Source: Acidobacteriota bacterium (lineage in GTDB: Bacteria; Acidobacteriota; Blastocatellia; Pyrinomonadales; Pyrinomonadaceae). Taken from it: a stretch of 51,921 bases of DNA. Below the pieces are notes generated by a model. The model searched no databases. It was given only the letters and a program-made list of their open reading frames with translations, and was not told the origin of the DNA. Both the position numbers and the translations under genes were made by a program. This document shows positions 24,221 to 32,361 of the stretch, in pieces; position 1 is the stretch's first letter, and the number at the start of each line of letters is the position of its first letter. The stretch lies in assembly GCA_019639155.1 (NCBI GenBank), contig JAHBSJ010000015.1, forward strand, positions 1-51,921, given 5' to 3'.

Positions 24221-25822
24221 ATGACAAAGCTATTTACAAGTTTATTTGCATTATTGATCGTTTTCGCGGGTTCCGCAGCGGCACAGACGTCGTGGCTCGA
24301 TCGTCCGCTAAATAATTGGAACCGTGCGAACGCCAGCGTTCCGGCGGCTCCCCGCGGCGGGTTGATCGAAGGCATCTGCCGCGAACAGATACGCACGCCC
24401 GAAAGCCTCGTCGATCGAGCCGTCACACAGCGCGGCTGGTCGCTTTACGGTCCGGCATATGTTTTCGGTTCGACGACCGTAGTGACCGGTATGGCGGGCG
24501 TTGACGGCATGTGCCGCCCGACGCAATACAATGGATTTGTTTTTGTCGGCACACGATTTGTCGGAACTCTCGCACCTCAGCCGGTCGATGCACGCACCGA
24601 CGGTTCTTTTGGGAGCATCTTTCTCAATAGCAGAAATTCGCTAATGGTCGAATTTGCACGCTACACCTCGAACGACGCGCTTTGCTGCCCTTCGCAGACC
24701 AGCCTGGTCACGTATTCGATTTCCGTCGGGACGGCGCCGATCCTGAAAGCGGACGACGTCAGCACTTCGCAGGTTTGCAATGACGGCCAGATGCAGACGA
24801 TGGACAACGTCGTTTCGGGAACAGTGACATATCGCTCGCGAATGGCACTTCCGCCGAACGCCGTTTTGACGGTTCGCCTGGTAGATGTATCGCGTGCCGA
24901 TGCTCCGTCTGTAACCATTGCCGAACAGCGTCTCGACACCGCCGGCAGGCAAGTCCCGTTCAATTGGGACATGGCATACGACCGTTCAAAGATCGTCGAG
25001 CGCAACCGCTATTCGATCCAGGCCGAGATCCGCGACGGCGGCCGCTTGCTCTTCATCACGGATACGAATTATCCCGTGATCACGCAGGGAAACCCGCGCG
25101 TCGTTGATGTCGAGGTCGTTCCCGTAGGCGGCGGTGTGATCCAGCCAACGCAGGGCAGCGGCATTATCCGCGGCACGGTCAGCTATATGCAGCGGATCGC
25201 CATCGGGCCGGATTCGGAAGTTCGCGTGAAATTGGTCGATTCTGCCGATCCGAACGGACGCCCCGTGTCCGAGGTCTCAGTTCCGACCAACGGCCGTCAG
25301 GTCCCGATCCCTTTCGAGCTTCGCTATGAGCCGCGCGACATAAACCGCCAGCGTAATTACGAACTTCACGCTGAGATCTACACGAACGGCGTTCTGCGTT
25401 TCCGCTCGGAGACAGGCGAGCGCGTTCAACTCCGCAATAACGTGACGCAGGGTGTTTCGCTCATCGTTCAGATGGCACGCGAAGAGCCGCAGGTGATAAC
25501 CGGACGCACGCTCAATCTGTCGGCCATCGGCACCGGCTCGATAAAGATCGGCGACCGCAATCCCGGTTTCGTCATTCGCGTAACATCGACCGTAGCATCT
25601 GACGGCACGGCAAATGTCGGCATCTCGACCATCTCATCGACCACGCCTTTCCGCGGCAAGCTCGTTTATATCGACGAAAATACTCTGCGGATCTTGGTTG
25701 ACAGTTCAGGCAACGCGGATGCGTCCGGCGAGATCGAGATCCGTTTTCAGGGAACCCGAATAACCTCGGTCTCATCTAAGGATCTGATGCTCGACGGCCA
25801 AGCAACGACGGTCAGTTTCTAG
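24221..25822 (+). CDS. Exported protein with LppP/LprE-like domain and two YbaY-like domains
   Basis: A 533-residue protein. It has a signal peptide (about residues 1-21, cut at AAAQT). Residues about 55-175 resemble the LppP/LprE lipoprotein domain of actinobacteria (the strings DGMCRPTQYNGFVFVGTRFVGTL and SNDALCCPSQT are characteristic, with Cys pairs). Two YbaY-type domains (pilotin-like beta fold) follow at about 197-285 and 314-410; each opens V/I-x-G-T-V-x-Y-x-x-R. The remaining C-terminus is beta-rich without a known domain. Start is ATG 24221 with AGGTGGA upstream; the frame opens further but without support. A copy of the last 33 bases of this gene is found at 27554-27586. Role unknown; likely a cell-envelope protein. 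Confidence 0.8.
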   Translation: MTKLFTSLFALLIVFAGSAAAQTSWLDRPLNNWNRANASVPAAPRGGLIEGICREQIRTPESLVDRAVTQRGWSLYGPAYVFGSTTVVTGMAGVDGMCRPTQYNGFVFVGTRFVGTLAPQPVDARTDGSFGSIFLNSRNSLMVEFARYTSNDALCCPSQTSLVTYSISVGTAPILKADDVSTSQVCNDGQMQTMDNVVSGTVTYRSRMALPPNAVLTVRLVDVSRADAPSVTIAEQRLDTAGRQVPFNWDMAYDRSKIVERNRYSIQAEIRDGGRLLFITDTNYPVITQGNPRVVDVEVVPVGGGVIQPTQGSGIIRGTVSYMQRIAIGPDSEVRVKLVDSADPNGRPVSEVSVPTNGRQVPIPFELRYEPRDINRQRNYELHAEIYTNGVLRFRSETGERVQLRNNVTQGVSLIVQMAREEPQVITGRTLNLSAIGTGSIKIGDRNPGFVIRVTSTVASDGTANVGISTISSTTPFRGKLVYIDENTLRILVDSSGNADASGEIEIRFQGTRITSVSSKDLMLDGQATTVSF

Positions 25823-25842
25823 TTCCATCCCAGACATTGATC

Positions 25843-25875
25843 AAAGCGCGGGCATCAACGCCCGCGCTTTTTTTC
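25843..25875 (+). terminator. Strong rho-independent terminator after the LppP/YbaY gene
   Basis: AAAGCGCGGGC (25843-25853) pairs perfectly with GCCCGCGCTTT (25860-25870) across a six-base loop, followed by T's. Confidence 0.95.
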
Positions 25876-25935
25876 ATTTGGCGAACCTTATGGATCGGAA
25901 GACCCCGCGAAGACGCAGCGGCTTTTCGGTGACGA

Positions 25936-26040
25936 AAAAAAGTGCTTGCTTTATTCACTACGGTAAAACAAAATACAAAAACTGTACCTTCAGAGATGCG
26001 GCATGATGCGAGGGGTTTATATTCGCGCATGCGTTCGCCA
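25936..26040 (+). pseudogene. Remnant of the 5' region and first codons of a CBS-domain gene
   Basis: This stretch is a diverged copy of 27672-27760, the leader and start of the intact CBS gene: GCTTGCTTTATT, GTAAAACAAAATA and the coding start align. ATG at 25996 reads MRHDARGLYSRMR against MPQDATGSYSRKR of the intact gene. After about 26035 the similarity stops, and the frame ends at 26092. I read it as the first half of a CBS gene split by the inserted block 26041-29199. The block's other flank is at 29213. Confidence 0.7.
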
Positions 26041-26098
26041 TTTCGGCTAAAACGCGATCGATATACCGAAGAGCAAGACGATCGGAGGAAATAAAAAC

Positions 26099-27403
26099 AT
26101 GCTGACCCGAGTATTTAGAAGCCTTGTATTTACATTACTCTTTCTGTCTCCTTCTGCCGGAGCACACGCGCAGTTTTCGGAGGACATTAGATGGCTGACG
26201 GACCTTGTCAACAATGCTCAGCCCAAAACTTTGGATGACCGGACGAACTTATTCGATCAGATCATCCAACGGCTCGGACCGCATGCTTCCTCGGATGGCG
26301 ACGTGCGAGCACTTATCCGCACGATCGAGGTTGCAAACGAACTCTTACGATTTGAGGCTGAGTCATTGGCAGGAAGTACGAATTCTGCAGTGAACGCCAA
26401 AACAGCGGCAGAACGCGCCCAGAAATTGGAGTCGGTTCGGGCAGCCGTTCTTGACCGTGCCGCCACGCTTATCGAAATGCTTGCCCATCCGAATATCTCA
26501 GTTCAGGACGCCAAACGGATCAGCGAGATAGCAAAGTATGCTTCACAGGCATTGGACGACATCAAAGACCCGACAATATTGGGCGGAGCGTCATCCGCTT
26601 ATACAAAGCTGCTTACCCAACTGAACGGAGTTGCGTCCCTTGCCTCTGCTGTTCAAGATCCGCAGGCAAAGAGCATTTTGTCGGGATTGAGGGGAACCTT
26701 GGGCACGATTGATAGAAAGCTAAAGGATCTGGGTGTGTCCGCCGGCAACCCAATGAAAGCATTCGATATACCCGCCGAGGTCGCCGGTGCGATGGTCAGC
26801 ACCAGTCGTCAGGGGATGGACGAAGCCTCTGCCGCGCTGACGGATATCGGCAAAGCGATCGGTGGTGATTCAGATGCTTTGAAACGATTGCCGGGGCATT
26901 CGCAGCGTATTGAACATACGCTTTCGCCAAGTAATTACGGCAAGGCGATGTTCAAAGCGATCACGGACAGAGTTATCGATCGGATCCCGTTCGTTAGGAC
27001 GTTGGCAAAGCTTTTTGGAGAGCCGACTCCAAATGTTCCCGAGCCCCGCGTCGGTTCATCCGGAAAGGCGGCCAGCCTGGACTGGTGGGTTGTCGGTTCA
27101 GCGTCATTCTTAAATGAAGATGACGTATATAGCTGCGGTCCAAATCCCGGAAGAAAGGGGTTAAGTTCTCTCGACGGAACTCACCGATATATGACGGCAT
27201 CGGCGGTCTGCATGTCAGCCGTGCATTCGGGCGCAATAACCTTTGAGAAAGGAGGGCGGTTCCAGCTAAGGTTTTTCCCGTATGATCCGAATTTTTCGCC
27301 AAGAGCAAGCACTCTAAACGGGGTTACAAGCAGCGATTACGGCTGGAGTTCTCTGAAATTGGGATCGTTTGTGATCATCAAGGTCGAAGAACAGCAGCAG
27401 TGA
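26099..27403 (+). CDS. Exported protein with a C-terminal LCCL-like domain
   Basis: A 434-residue protein with a signal peptide (about 1-25, cut near AHAQF). Residues about 30-230 look helical (many E/K/R and heptad-like leucines), with no known domain. Residues about 330-430 resemble an LCCL domain: YSCGPN, a region with YMTASAVCMSAVHSGAITFEKGGRFQ, and NGVTSSDYGW, with the two Cys expected for this fold. LCCL domains bind LPS or other ligands in eukaryotic proteins; in bacteria the role is unknown. Good RBS (CGGAGGAA, 7 bases before ATG). Base composition is lower in GC than its neighbours. It is inside the apparent inserted block 26041-29199 and may be acquired. Confidence 0.7.
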   Translation: MLTRVFRSLVFTLLFLSPSAGAHAQFSEDIRWLTDLVNNAQPKTLDDRTNLFDQIIQRLGPHASSDGDVRALIRTIEVANELLRFEAESLAGSTNSAVNAKTAAERAQKLESVRAAVLDRAATLIEMLAHPNISVQDAKRISEIAKYASQALDDIKDPTILGGASSAYTKLLTQLNGVASLASAVQDPQAKSILSGLRGTLGTIDRKLKDLGVSAGNPMKAFDIPAEVAGAMVSTSRQGMDEASAALTDIGKAIGGDSDALKRLPGHSQRIEHTLSPSNYGKAMFKAITDRVIDRIPFVRTLAKLFGEPTPNVPEPRVGSSGKAASLDWWVVGSASFLNEDDVYSCGPNPGRKGLSSLDGTHRYMTASAVCMSAVHSGAITFEKGGRFQLRFFPYDPNFSPRASTLNGVTSSDYGWSSLKLGSFVIIKVEEQQQ

Positions 27404-27475
27404 TCCAAGCTCTCAGCTAAACTGCATGGTTCTTGACCGCTCGCTTGCGCATTGGGAGCAATTTTCGGCCTTGAG

Positions 27476-27509
27476 AGCCGTCTGCCTTTGCAGGCGGCTT
27501 ATTTTTTTT
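27476..27509 (+). terminator. Rho-independent terminator after the LCCL gene
   Basis: AGCCGTCTGC (27476-27485) pairs with GCAGGCGGCT (27490-27499) with one G-U, followed by an A and eight T's. Confidence 0.85.
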
Positions 27510-27553
27510 GATCGGCGATCGCTGGGTTCCGTTTTTGCGGGGTTTATCTAATT

Positions 27554-27587
27554 CTCGACGGCCAGGCAACGACGGTCAGTTTCTAAC
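27554..27587 (+). pseudogene. Copy of the 3' end of the LppP/YbaY gene
   Basis: CTCGACGGCCAGGCAACGACGG and the following bases through the stop match 25791-25823 with one difference in 33 bases (the stop base is A here, G there). It codes LDGQATTVSF and a stop, but no upstream frame exists. It marks the right side of the LCCL insertion, directly before the leader of the intact CBS gene. Confidence 0.8.
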
Positions 27588-27725
27588 GAAGAGATCTGGT
27601 CCTATTTAGAGGCTGTCTTAGTGAACGACCTCTTTTTCTCGTCCGTTCCGTCGGTTGTTCAAAAACAAAACCGCTTGCTTTATTTGTTGGCGTAAAACAA
27701 AATAGGTGAGCTGGAGTTTTCAGAT
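27588..27725 (+). promoter_or_regulatory. Leader region of the CBS gene
   Basis: Between the copied YbaY tail and the CBS start lies AGAGG...CCTCT (27607-27633) with T's after it, a weak terminator-like hairpin, then the CBS leader that recurs in degenerate form at 25936-25995. No convincing -35/-10 pair is seen. Confidence 0.35.
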
Positions 27726-28193
27726 ATGCCGCAGGATGCGACGGGTTCATACTCGCGAAAACGCTGTCGAGAGATAATGACGAGCGATGTCGTGACCGCG
27801 ACTCCCGATATGTCTTTGCGAGAGGTCGCAGTGATGATGCGCGACAGCGATGTCGGAGCTTTGCCGATCATTGAATCGGGGCGGCTTGTCGGTATCGTGA
27901 CCGACCGCGATATGGTCGTGCGAGCCGTTGCCGACGGTAAGGACGCCGAAACCCCGGTTGGTGATGTGATCTCGCGAGAGCTGTTCACCGTCGGGCCTGA
28001 CGATTTTGTTTTCGAGGCCGCTCGTCTGATGGGCGACAAACAGGTTCGCCGCATCCCGGTCGTCGAGGCCGACGGTTCGCTAGCCGGGATCATCGCCATG
28101 GCGGACGTCGCACTCCAAATGGAAGACGAACGCGAGATCGCCGAAACGCTGGAAGAGATTTCGTCCGGATTGAGCTTTTGGAATAAAGAATAG
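27726..28193 (+). CDS. CBS-domain pair protein (hypoxic response-type)
   Basis: A 155-residue cytosolic protein of two CBS domains (about 14-70 and 78-135). In each, the VGALPIIESGRLVGIVTDRDMV and VRRIPVVEADGSLAGIIAMADV strings are typical of the small CBS proteins that bind AMP or NAD(P). Such proteins sense energy charge or adenosine ligands. Right after it is a secreted VWFA gene; further on is a remnant of a second CBS 3' end (29213-29318). The adjacent Hsp20-Lon pair suggests a stress role, by inference. Start ATG 27726 has no clear RBS; a GGAG lies about 12 bases before. Confidence 0.87.
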   Translation: MPQDATGSYSRKRCREIMTSDVVTATPDMSLREVAVMMRDSDVGALPIIESGRLVGIVTDRDMVVRAVADGKDAETPVGDVISRELFTVGPDDFVFEAARLMGDKQVRRIPVVEADGSLAGIIAMADVALQMEDEREIAETLEEISSGLSFWNKE

Positions 28194-28196
28194 TCA

Positions 28197-29138
28197 ATGA
28201 AATTTCTTTTTTTCATCGCCGTGATTCAATTGTGTTTTTCCGTTGGTGACGGAATCTCTCAAGACTTGTCTTCGACGGCAGAACCGACAGAACTCTCAAT
28301 TCCCGTTTTTGTATCTTCCGCGAAAAAGGGGCCTATCAAGAACTTATCGCCTGCTGATATGGATATCTTTTTGGGACGGTCACCAGTAAACGTATTGTCT
28401 TTGGCCCGACCAGATGGACCTCTCAGCATTGGAATTCTTATCGACCTCTCCGGATCATCCTCGGACTCGTCCAACAAGGACCAAGTGAGACCGGAGGTCA
28501 AACACGCTATTTCCGAATTAGCCATTTTTATCGAACAAAGTCACCCGGAAAATGAGTATTTTTTTACAGTAATAAACGGCGGCGGGTACCGAAGTTTGAC
28601 CAACGCTAAAGGTCATGACTCGGCAAAGTCCAGGCTTGACGACTTCGCAAACCTCGCACCGAAAGGAAATACGCCCTTTTTTGACGCCCTTTCCGCAACT
28701 ATAAAAAATCTTTTTCTTTTGCCAAACGACCGAAAAGCCTTGATCGTGATCAGTGATGGTCAGGACAATATTTCAGATCAGATCAGCTTTGGTGATATAA
28801 GAGAATTGGCAAGAAGAGAAAACATTCTGATCTATACAATTAATGCTAATGACCAAAGGGCTATAGCGGCCCCGTTGAGCATTCGTGCGTCCGTCGCATT
28901 AAGAGAATTGTCTGAGATTGCCGGCGCCGCTAGTATCAGAGTAGTTGAAAAGGGATGGTTTATTGAGTGGGGAAAACCGCTCGCCGACGAACTAGAGAAT
29001 CATTTTTACGCGCGGATTCATATTACGCCAAGTTCCGACAAACCTAAATGGCGAGATTTAAGTATGAGGCCAACAAAACGGCTGAAAAAAATGTTTCCGG
29101 ATTTGAAGCTAAGGACCAGGAAAGGGATATTTCACTAG
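28197..29138 (+). CDS. Exported VWFA-domain protein, acidobacterial VWFA-related type
   Basis: A 313-residue protein that starts 3 bases after the CBS stop. It has a signal peptide (about 1-21, ISQDL). The MIDAS motif of von Willebrand A domains is clear as LIDLSGSSSD near residues 81-90; a Thr ligand may be in FFDALSATIKNLFL (near 163) and the Asp in VISDGQDN (near 187). Length and layout match the VWFA-related domain proteins expanded in Acidobacteria. GC is clearly lower than in the neighbours (many AAA, TTT and ATA codons), so it is likely foreign. Its function (adhesion or scaffold) cannot be told. Confidence 0.82.
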   Translation: MKFLFFIAVIQLCFSVGDGISQDLSSTAEPTELSIPVFVSSAKKGPIKNLSPADMDIFLGRSPVNVLSLARPDGPLSIGILIDLSGSSSDSSNKDQVRPEVKHAISELAIFIEQSHPENEYFFTVINGGGYRSLTNAKGHDSAKSRLDDFANLAPKGNTPFFDALSATIKNLFLLPNDRKALIVISDGQDNISDQISFGDIRELARRENILIYTINANDQRAIAAPLSIRASVALRELSEIAGAASIRVVEKGWFIEWGKPLADELENHFYARIHITPSSDKPKWRDLSMRPTKRLKKMFPDLKLRTRKGIFH

Positions 29139-29212
29139 TTTATTATAATTAGCTCACTAGATGGTCATTTTCAATATGTAAGGTGTCGGAAAGAAATGCT
29201 CAATGGCCAACT

Positions 29213-29318
29213 CCGGCATCGGGGGGCAGATTTCGCACTGCAAAGTGAAGACCAACGCGAAATTGCCGAAACGCTGTAAGAGATATCGTCCAGCGCGGCA
29301 TTTTGGGGGAAACGGTAG
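29213..29318 (+). pseudogene. Remnant of the 3' end of a CBS-domain gene
   Basis: From 29226 the bases read ADFALQSEDQREIAETL, then a stop (TAA at 29277), then EISSSAAFWGKR and a second stop, against ADVALQMEDEREIAETLEEISSGLSFWNKE at the end of the intact CBS gene. A one-base gap breaks the frame just before. It is the other half of the split gene whose start is at 25996. No RBS or own gene is present in 29139-29372, otherwise only unremarkable AT-richer sequence. Confidence 0.8.
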
Positions 29319-29372
29319 ATTATTTTTGAGTGTCGGTGACATTTATGCATCGGCAGATCTGCATTAATCATA

Positions 29373-29735
29373 ATGGCCAAGGCAACAAATCGTTTGTTTC
29401 AGTTCGTGGGAACGTCCAAGAATTTTCGTTCCGGGCAGTTGTGGTATCCCGCAGCCGATGTTTATCAGACACCGGAAGGATGGGTCGTCAAGGTAGAGCT
29501 TGCGGGCGTTTCAGCGGAGGACATTGTGATAGATATCCAGGGAAATGTGCTTTACATCGCCGGCTGCCGCAAGGACCGATCATGTGCCGCGGGTGCTACA
29601 TATCAGCAGATGGAGATAACATACAGCAATTTCGAGAAAACGCTGAGTTTTCCTGCATCTATCGATAATGCAAAGATCGAACACGAATTCGAGAACGGGC
29701 TGCTGATAATCACTTTGCGCAAAGCGGGAGCGTGA
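29373..29735 (+). CDS. Hsp20/alpha-crystallin small heat shock protein
   Basis: A 120-residue chaperone that holds unfolding proteins. The alpha-crystallin domain covers about residues 25-117: WYPAADVYQTPEGWVVKVELAGVSAEDIVIDIQGNVLYIAG and FEKTLSFPASIDNAKIEHEFENGLLIITLRKA, the latter with the A-x-x-x-NGLL signature (here E-FENGLLII). The N-terminal arm is short and there is no C-terminal IxI anchor; the chain ends in KAGA, so it may form small oligomers. It precedes lon by 42 bases and is likely transcribed with it. No CIRCE or sigma32-type promoter stands out. Confidence 0.9.
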   Translation: MAKATNRLFQFVGTSKNFRSGQLWYPAADVYQTPEGWVVKVELAGVSAEDIVIDIQGNVLYIAGCRKDRSCAAGATYQQMEITYSNFEKTLSFPASIDNAKIEHEFENGLLIITLRKAGA

Positions 29736-29738
29736 TCT

Positions 29739-29775
29739 AACGCAGAGACCGCAAAGACCGCAGAGAAAGAAGATA
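29739..29775. repeat. Short CGCAGAG/CGCAAAG repeat before lon
   Basis: AACGCAGAGACCGCAAAGACCGCAGAG is a tandem of nine-base near-repeats between the Hsp20 stop and the lon start. A related run is at 1720-1805. Confidence 0.5.
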
Positions 29776-29777
29776 TT

Positions 29778-32213
29778 GTGGAAGAACTTAACTTCAAAAC
29801 TCAGGAAATTGACCTAAAGCAGGAGATGGAGATCGCCGTTCTGCCGCTGCAGAACACCACGCTTTTTCCGGATACCGTCGTTCCGCTGGCTGTCGGCCGT
29901 GAACGATCGACGCGTGCGGTAGAGGCGGCACTTGCTACCGAGGAAAAGCTTCTTGCCTGTATAACGACAAGGTCTGAGAACGTTACGGGAGATGACGCCA
30001 AGTCCTCCGACATCTACACCGTCGGCACGCTCGTCAATATCAAACGAATGATGCGCACGGACGACGTGATGCAGCTCATCGTCCAGGGTATGAGCCGTTT
30101 CGAGGTCGTCGAATGGCTGACCGAGCAGCCTTATCTCAAAGCGAGCATAAAGCTGCTGCCGCCGCTTCGCCGTGTGGACGAAGAGGAGATCGAAGCACTC
30201 AAACGCAACATCCACGGGATGATCCAGGAGGCGCTTGCATTGCTGCCGCAGGTGCCGCCCGAGATACGTGTAGCGGTGACGTCGCAGGATGATCCTGTTC
30301 AATTAGCGTATTTTCTGGCTTCAGTACTGGATCTCGGCACCGAGACCGAGCAAAAAATGCTCGAATCCGCCACCGTCGATGAACTCCTGGCGTTGACCCA
30401 CGCTGCTCTCGCACGCGAGCTTGAGATCATGCAGATCCGTTCAAAGATCGCGTCCGAAGCTCAGCAGGAGATGGACAAGTCTCAACGAGACTACGTTCTG
30501 CGTCAGCAGATGAAGGCCATCCAGAAAGAACTTGGCGAGGACGAGACCGGCGAAAAAGCAGAGGCGGAGCAGCTGAGAACGCGTTTGGAACAGGCCGATC
30601 TGCCCGACGACGTGCGTAAAGAGGCCGAACGCGAACTCCGCCGCATGGAGCAGCTTCCGCAAGCGGCGCCTGATTATCACGTCATCCGCACATATCTCGA
30701 ATACATACTGGAACTGCCTTGGCGAAAGTCGAGCGAGGAAAAGCTGGACCTCAACGAGGCTCGCAAGATACTGGACGAAGATCATTACGGCCTGACCGAT
30801 ATAAAGGAACGGATCCTTGAATCGTTGGCGGTAGTGAAGCTGCGTCCTGACAGCAAAAGCCCGATACTGCTATTCGTCGGACCGCCGGGCGTCGGCAAAA
30901 CGTCGCTCGGACGCTCCATCGCGCGTGCATTGGGCAGGGAATTCGACCGCCTCAGCCTCGGCGGAATGCGCGACGAGGCAGAACTGCGCGGCCATCGCCG
31001 TACCTATATCGGTGCGATGCCCGGCCGTATTTTGCAGTCGCTGCGGCGTGTCGGCGTGAATAATCCCGTTCTGATGCTCGACGAGGTTGACAAGCTCGGC
31101 AACGATTTCCGAGGCGATCCGGCGTCTGCCTTGCTGGAAATACTCGATCCGGCGCAGAACAATACGTTCCGCGACAATTATCTGGATCTGCCATTCGACC
31201 TCTCAAAGGTGTTCTTTATAGCAACTGCCAATCAGCTTGGGCCGATAGCGATGCCGCTCCGCGACAGGATGGAGATAATTCAGCTTGCGGGGTATTCGGA
31301 CCGCGAAAAGCTCGAGATCGCCAAACAGTATCTCGTTCCGCGTCAGCTGGAAGAGAACGGCCTGACCGCCGAACAGCTTACAATCACAGACGACGCGATA
31401 AACCTGCTCACCGCGCGTTATACGCGCGAGGCGGGCGTGCGTCAGTTGGAGCGTGCTGTCGGTAATCTCGCGCGAAAGGTCGCCCTCAAGGTCGCCGAAG
31501 GTTCGACCGGAAGTGTGAACATCTCCGCTGAAGAGATCCGCGGTTATCTCGGCCCGCCAAAGGTTTTCCCGGAAGAAGCTCGTGCGAATCTTCCGCCGGG
31601 CGTCGCGACCGGTATGGCTTGGACCGAGATGGGCGGCGAAGTGCTATTCATAGAGGCGACGCTGCTGCCGGGCGGCAGCGGACTCAACCTCACAGGCCAG
31701 CTTGGCGAGGTGATGAAAGAATCGGCTCAGGCGGCACGCAGTTATCTCTGGTCGCATGCGGCAGAATTCGGAATAGACCCTTCGGTCATTAAAGACAATG
31801 GCGTTCATCTGCACGTTCCGGCTGGAGCGATACCAAAGGATGGCCCGTCGGCGGGTGTCACGATGGCGGCGGCTCTTGCGTCGCTCTACACCGGCCGCCC
31901 GGTGCGTTCAGACACTGCGATGACAGGCGAGATCACGCTTTCGGGGCTTGTCTTTCCGGTCGGCGGCATAAAAGAAAAGGTCCTGGCGGCACATCGAGCC
32001 GGTATTCGCCGCATTGTTCTGCCGAACAGGAATGAGGCCGACATCGATGAGATACCCGAAGACGTCCGAAGCGATCTTGAGATAATGCCCGTCGCCTGGA
32101 TCAGTGACGTGCTCAAAGCCACGCTTTCCGATGATGCTGCCGAGCCGAAACCGGCTCTTCCGATGCCTTCCGACGACGGTTCGGCTGTGCGCGACCCCGC
32201 ACAAATACGGTAA
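29778..32213 (+). CDS. lon: Lon protease (ATP-dependent, LonA type)
   Basis: An 811-residue hexameric AAA+ protease. The N-terminal substrate domain (about 18-210) begins MEIAVLPLQNTTLFPDTVVPLAVGR. A coiled-coil region near 235-310 precedes the AAA+ module with Walker A GPPGVGKTS (about 369-377) and Walker B VLMLDEVDK. The protease domain has the catalytic Ser in PKDGPSAGVTM (near 692) and Lys in GGIKEKVLAAHRAGI (near 735). Start GTG at 29778 is inferred because it adds a natural 16-residue lead; the ATG at 29826 is possible, but the AGGAG there is too close. It degrades misfolded and regulatory proteins; here it follows Hsp20 and CBS. Confidence 0.95.
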   Translation: MEELNFKTQEIDLKQEMEIAVLPLQNTTLFPDTVVPLAVGRERSTRAVEAALATEEKLLACITTRSENVTGDDAKSSDIYTVGTLVNIKRMMRTDDVMQLIVQGMSRFEVVEWLTEQPYLKASIKLLPPLRRVDEEEIEALKRNIHGMIQEALALLPQVPPEIRVAVTSQDDPVQLAYFLASVLDLGTETEQKMLESATVDELLALTHAALARELEIMQIRSKIASEAQQEMDKSQRDYVLRQQMKAIQKELGEDETGEKAEAEQLRTRLEQADLPDDVRKEAERELRRMEQLPQAAPDYHVIRTYLEYILELPWRKSSEEKLDLNEARKILDEDHYGLTDIKERILESLAVVKLRPDSKSPILLFVGPPGVGKTSLGRSIARALGREFDRLSLGGMRDEAELRGHRRTYIGAMPGRILQSLRRVGVNNPVLMLDEVDKLGNDFRGDPASALLEILDPAQNNTFRDNYLDLPFDLSKVFFIATANQLGPIAMPLRDRMEIIQLAGYSDREKLEIAKQYLVPRQLEENGLTAEQLTITDDAINLLTARYTREAGVRQLERAVGNLARKVALKVAEGSTGSVNISAEEIRGYLGPPKVFPEEARANLPPGVATGMAWTEMGGEVLFIEATLLPGGSGLNLTGQLGEVMKESAQAARSYLWSHAAEFGIDPSVIKDNGVHLHVPAGAIPKDGPSAGVTMAAALASLYTGRPVRSDTAMTGEITLSGLVFPVGGIKEKVLAAHRAGIRRIVLPNRNEADIDEIPEDVRSDLEIMPVAWISDVLKATLSDDAAEPKPALPMPSDDGSAVRDPAQIR

Positions 32214-32361
32214 ACGGGCAGTTTTATTAAGGTTATAGACATTACGGCCCTAAAGGTTCATAATTAGAAAGTAATTTTCGAAAGAGCGGCGCACTTTTCT
32301 ATTTGGGAGAGGTTCGCCGTTCGGTCAATTGGTTATTCCAATAAGGAGTTTAGGAACGAAG

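Noticed and set aside
29157..29342. Minus-strand small frame after the VWFA gene
   Set aside because: It overlaps the CBS remnant and has no RBS; the plus-strand alignment to the CBS end explains the sequence.
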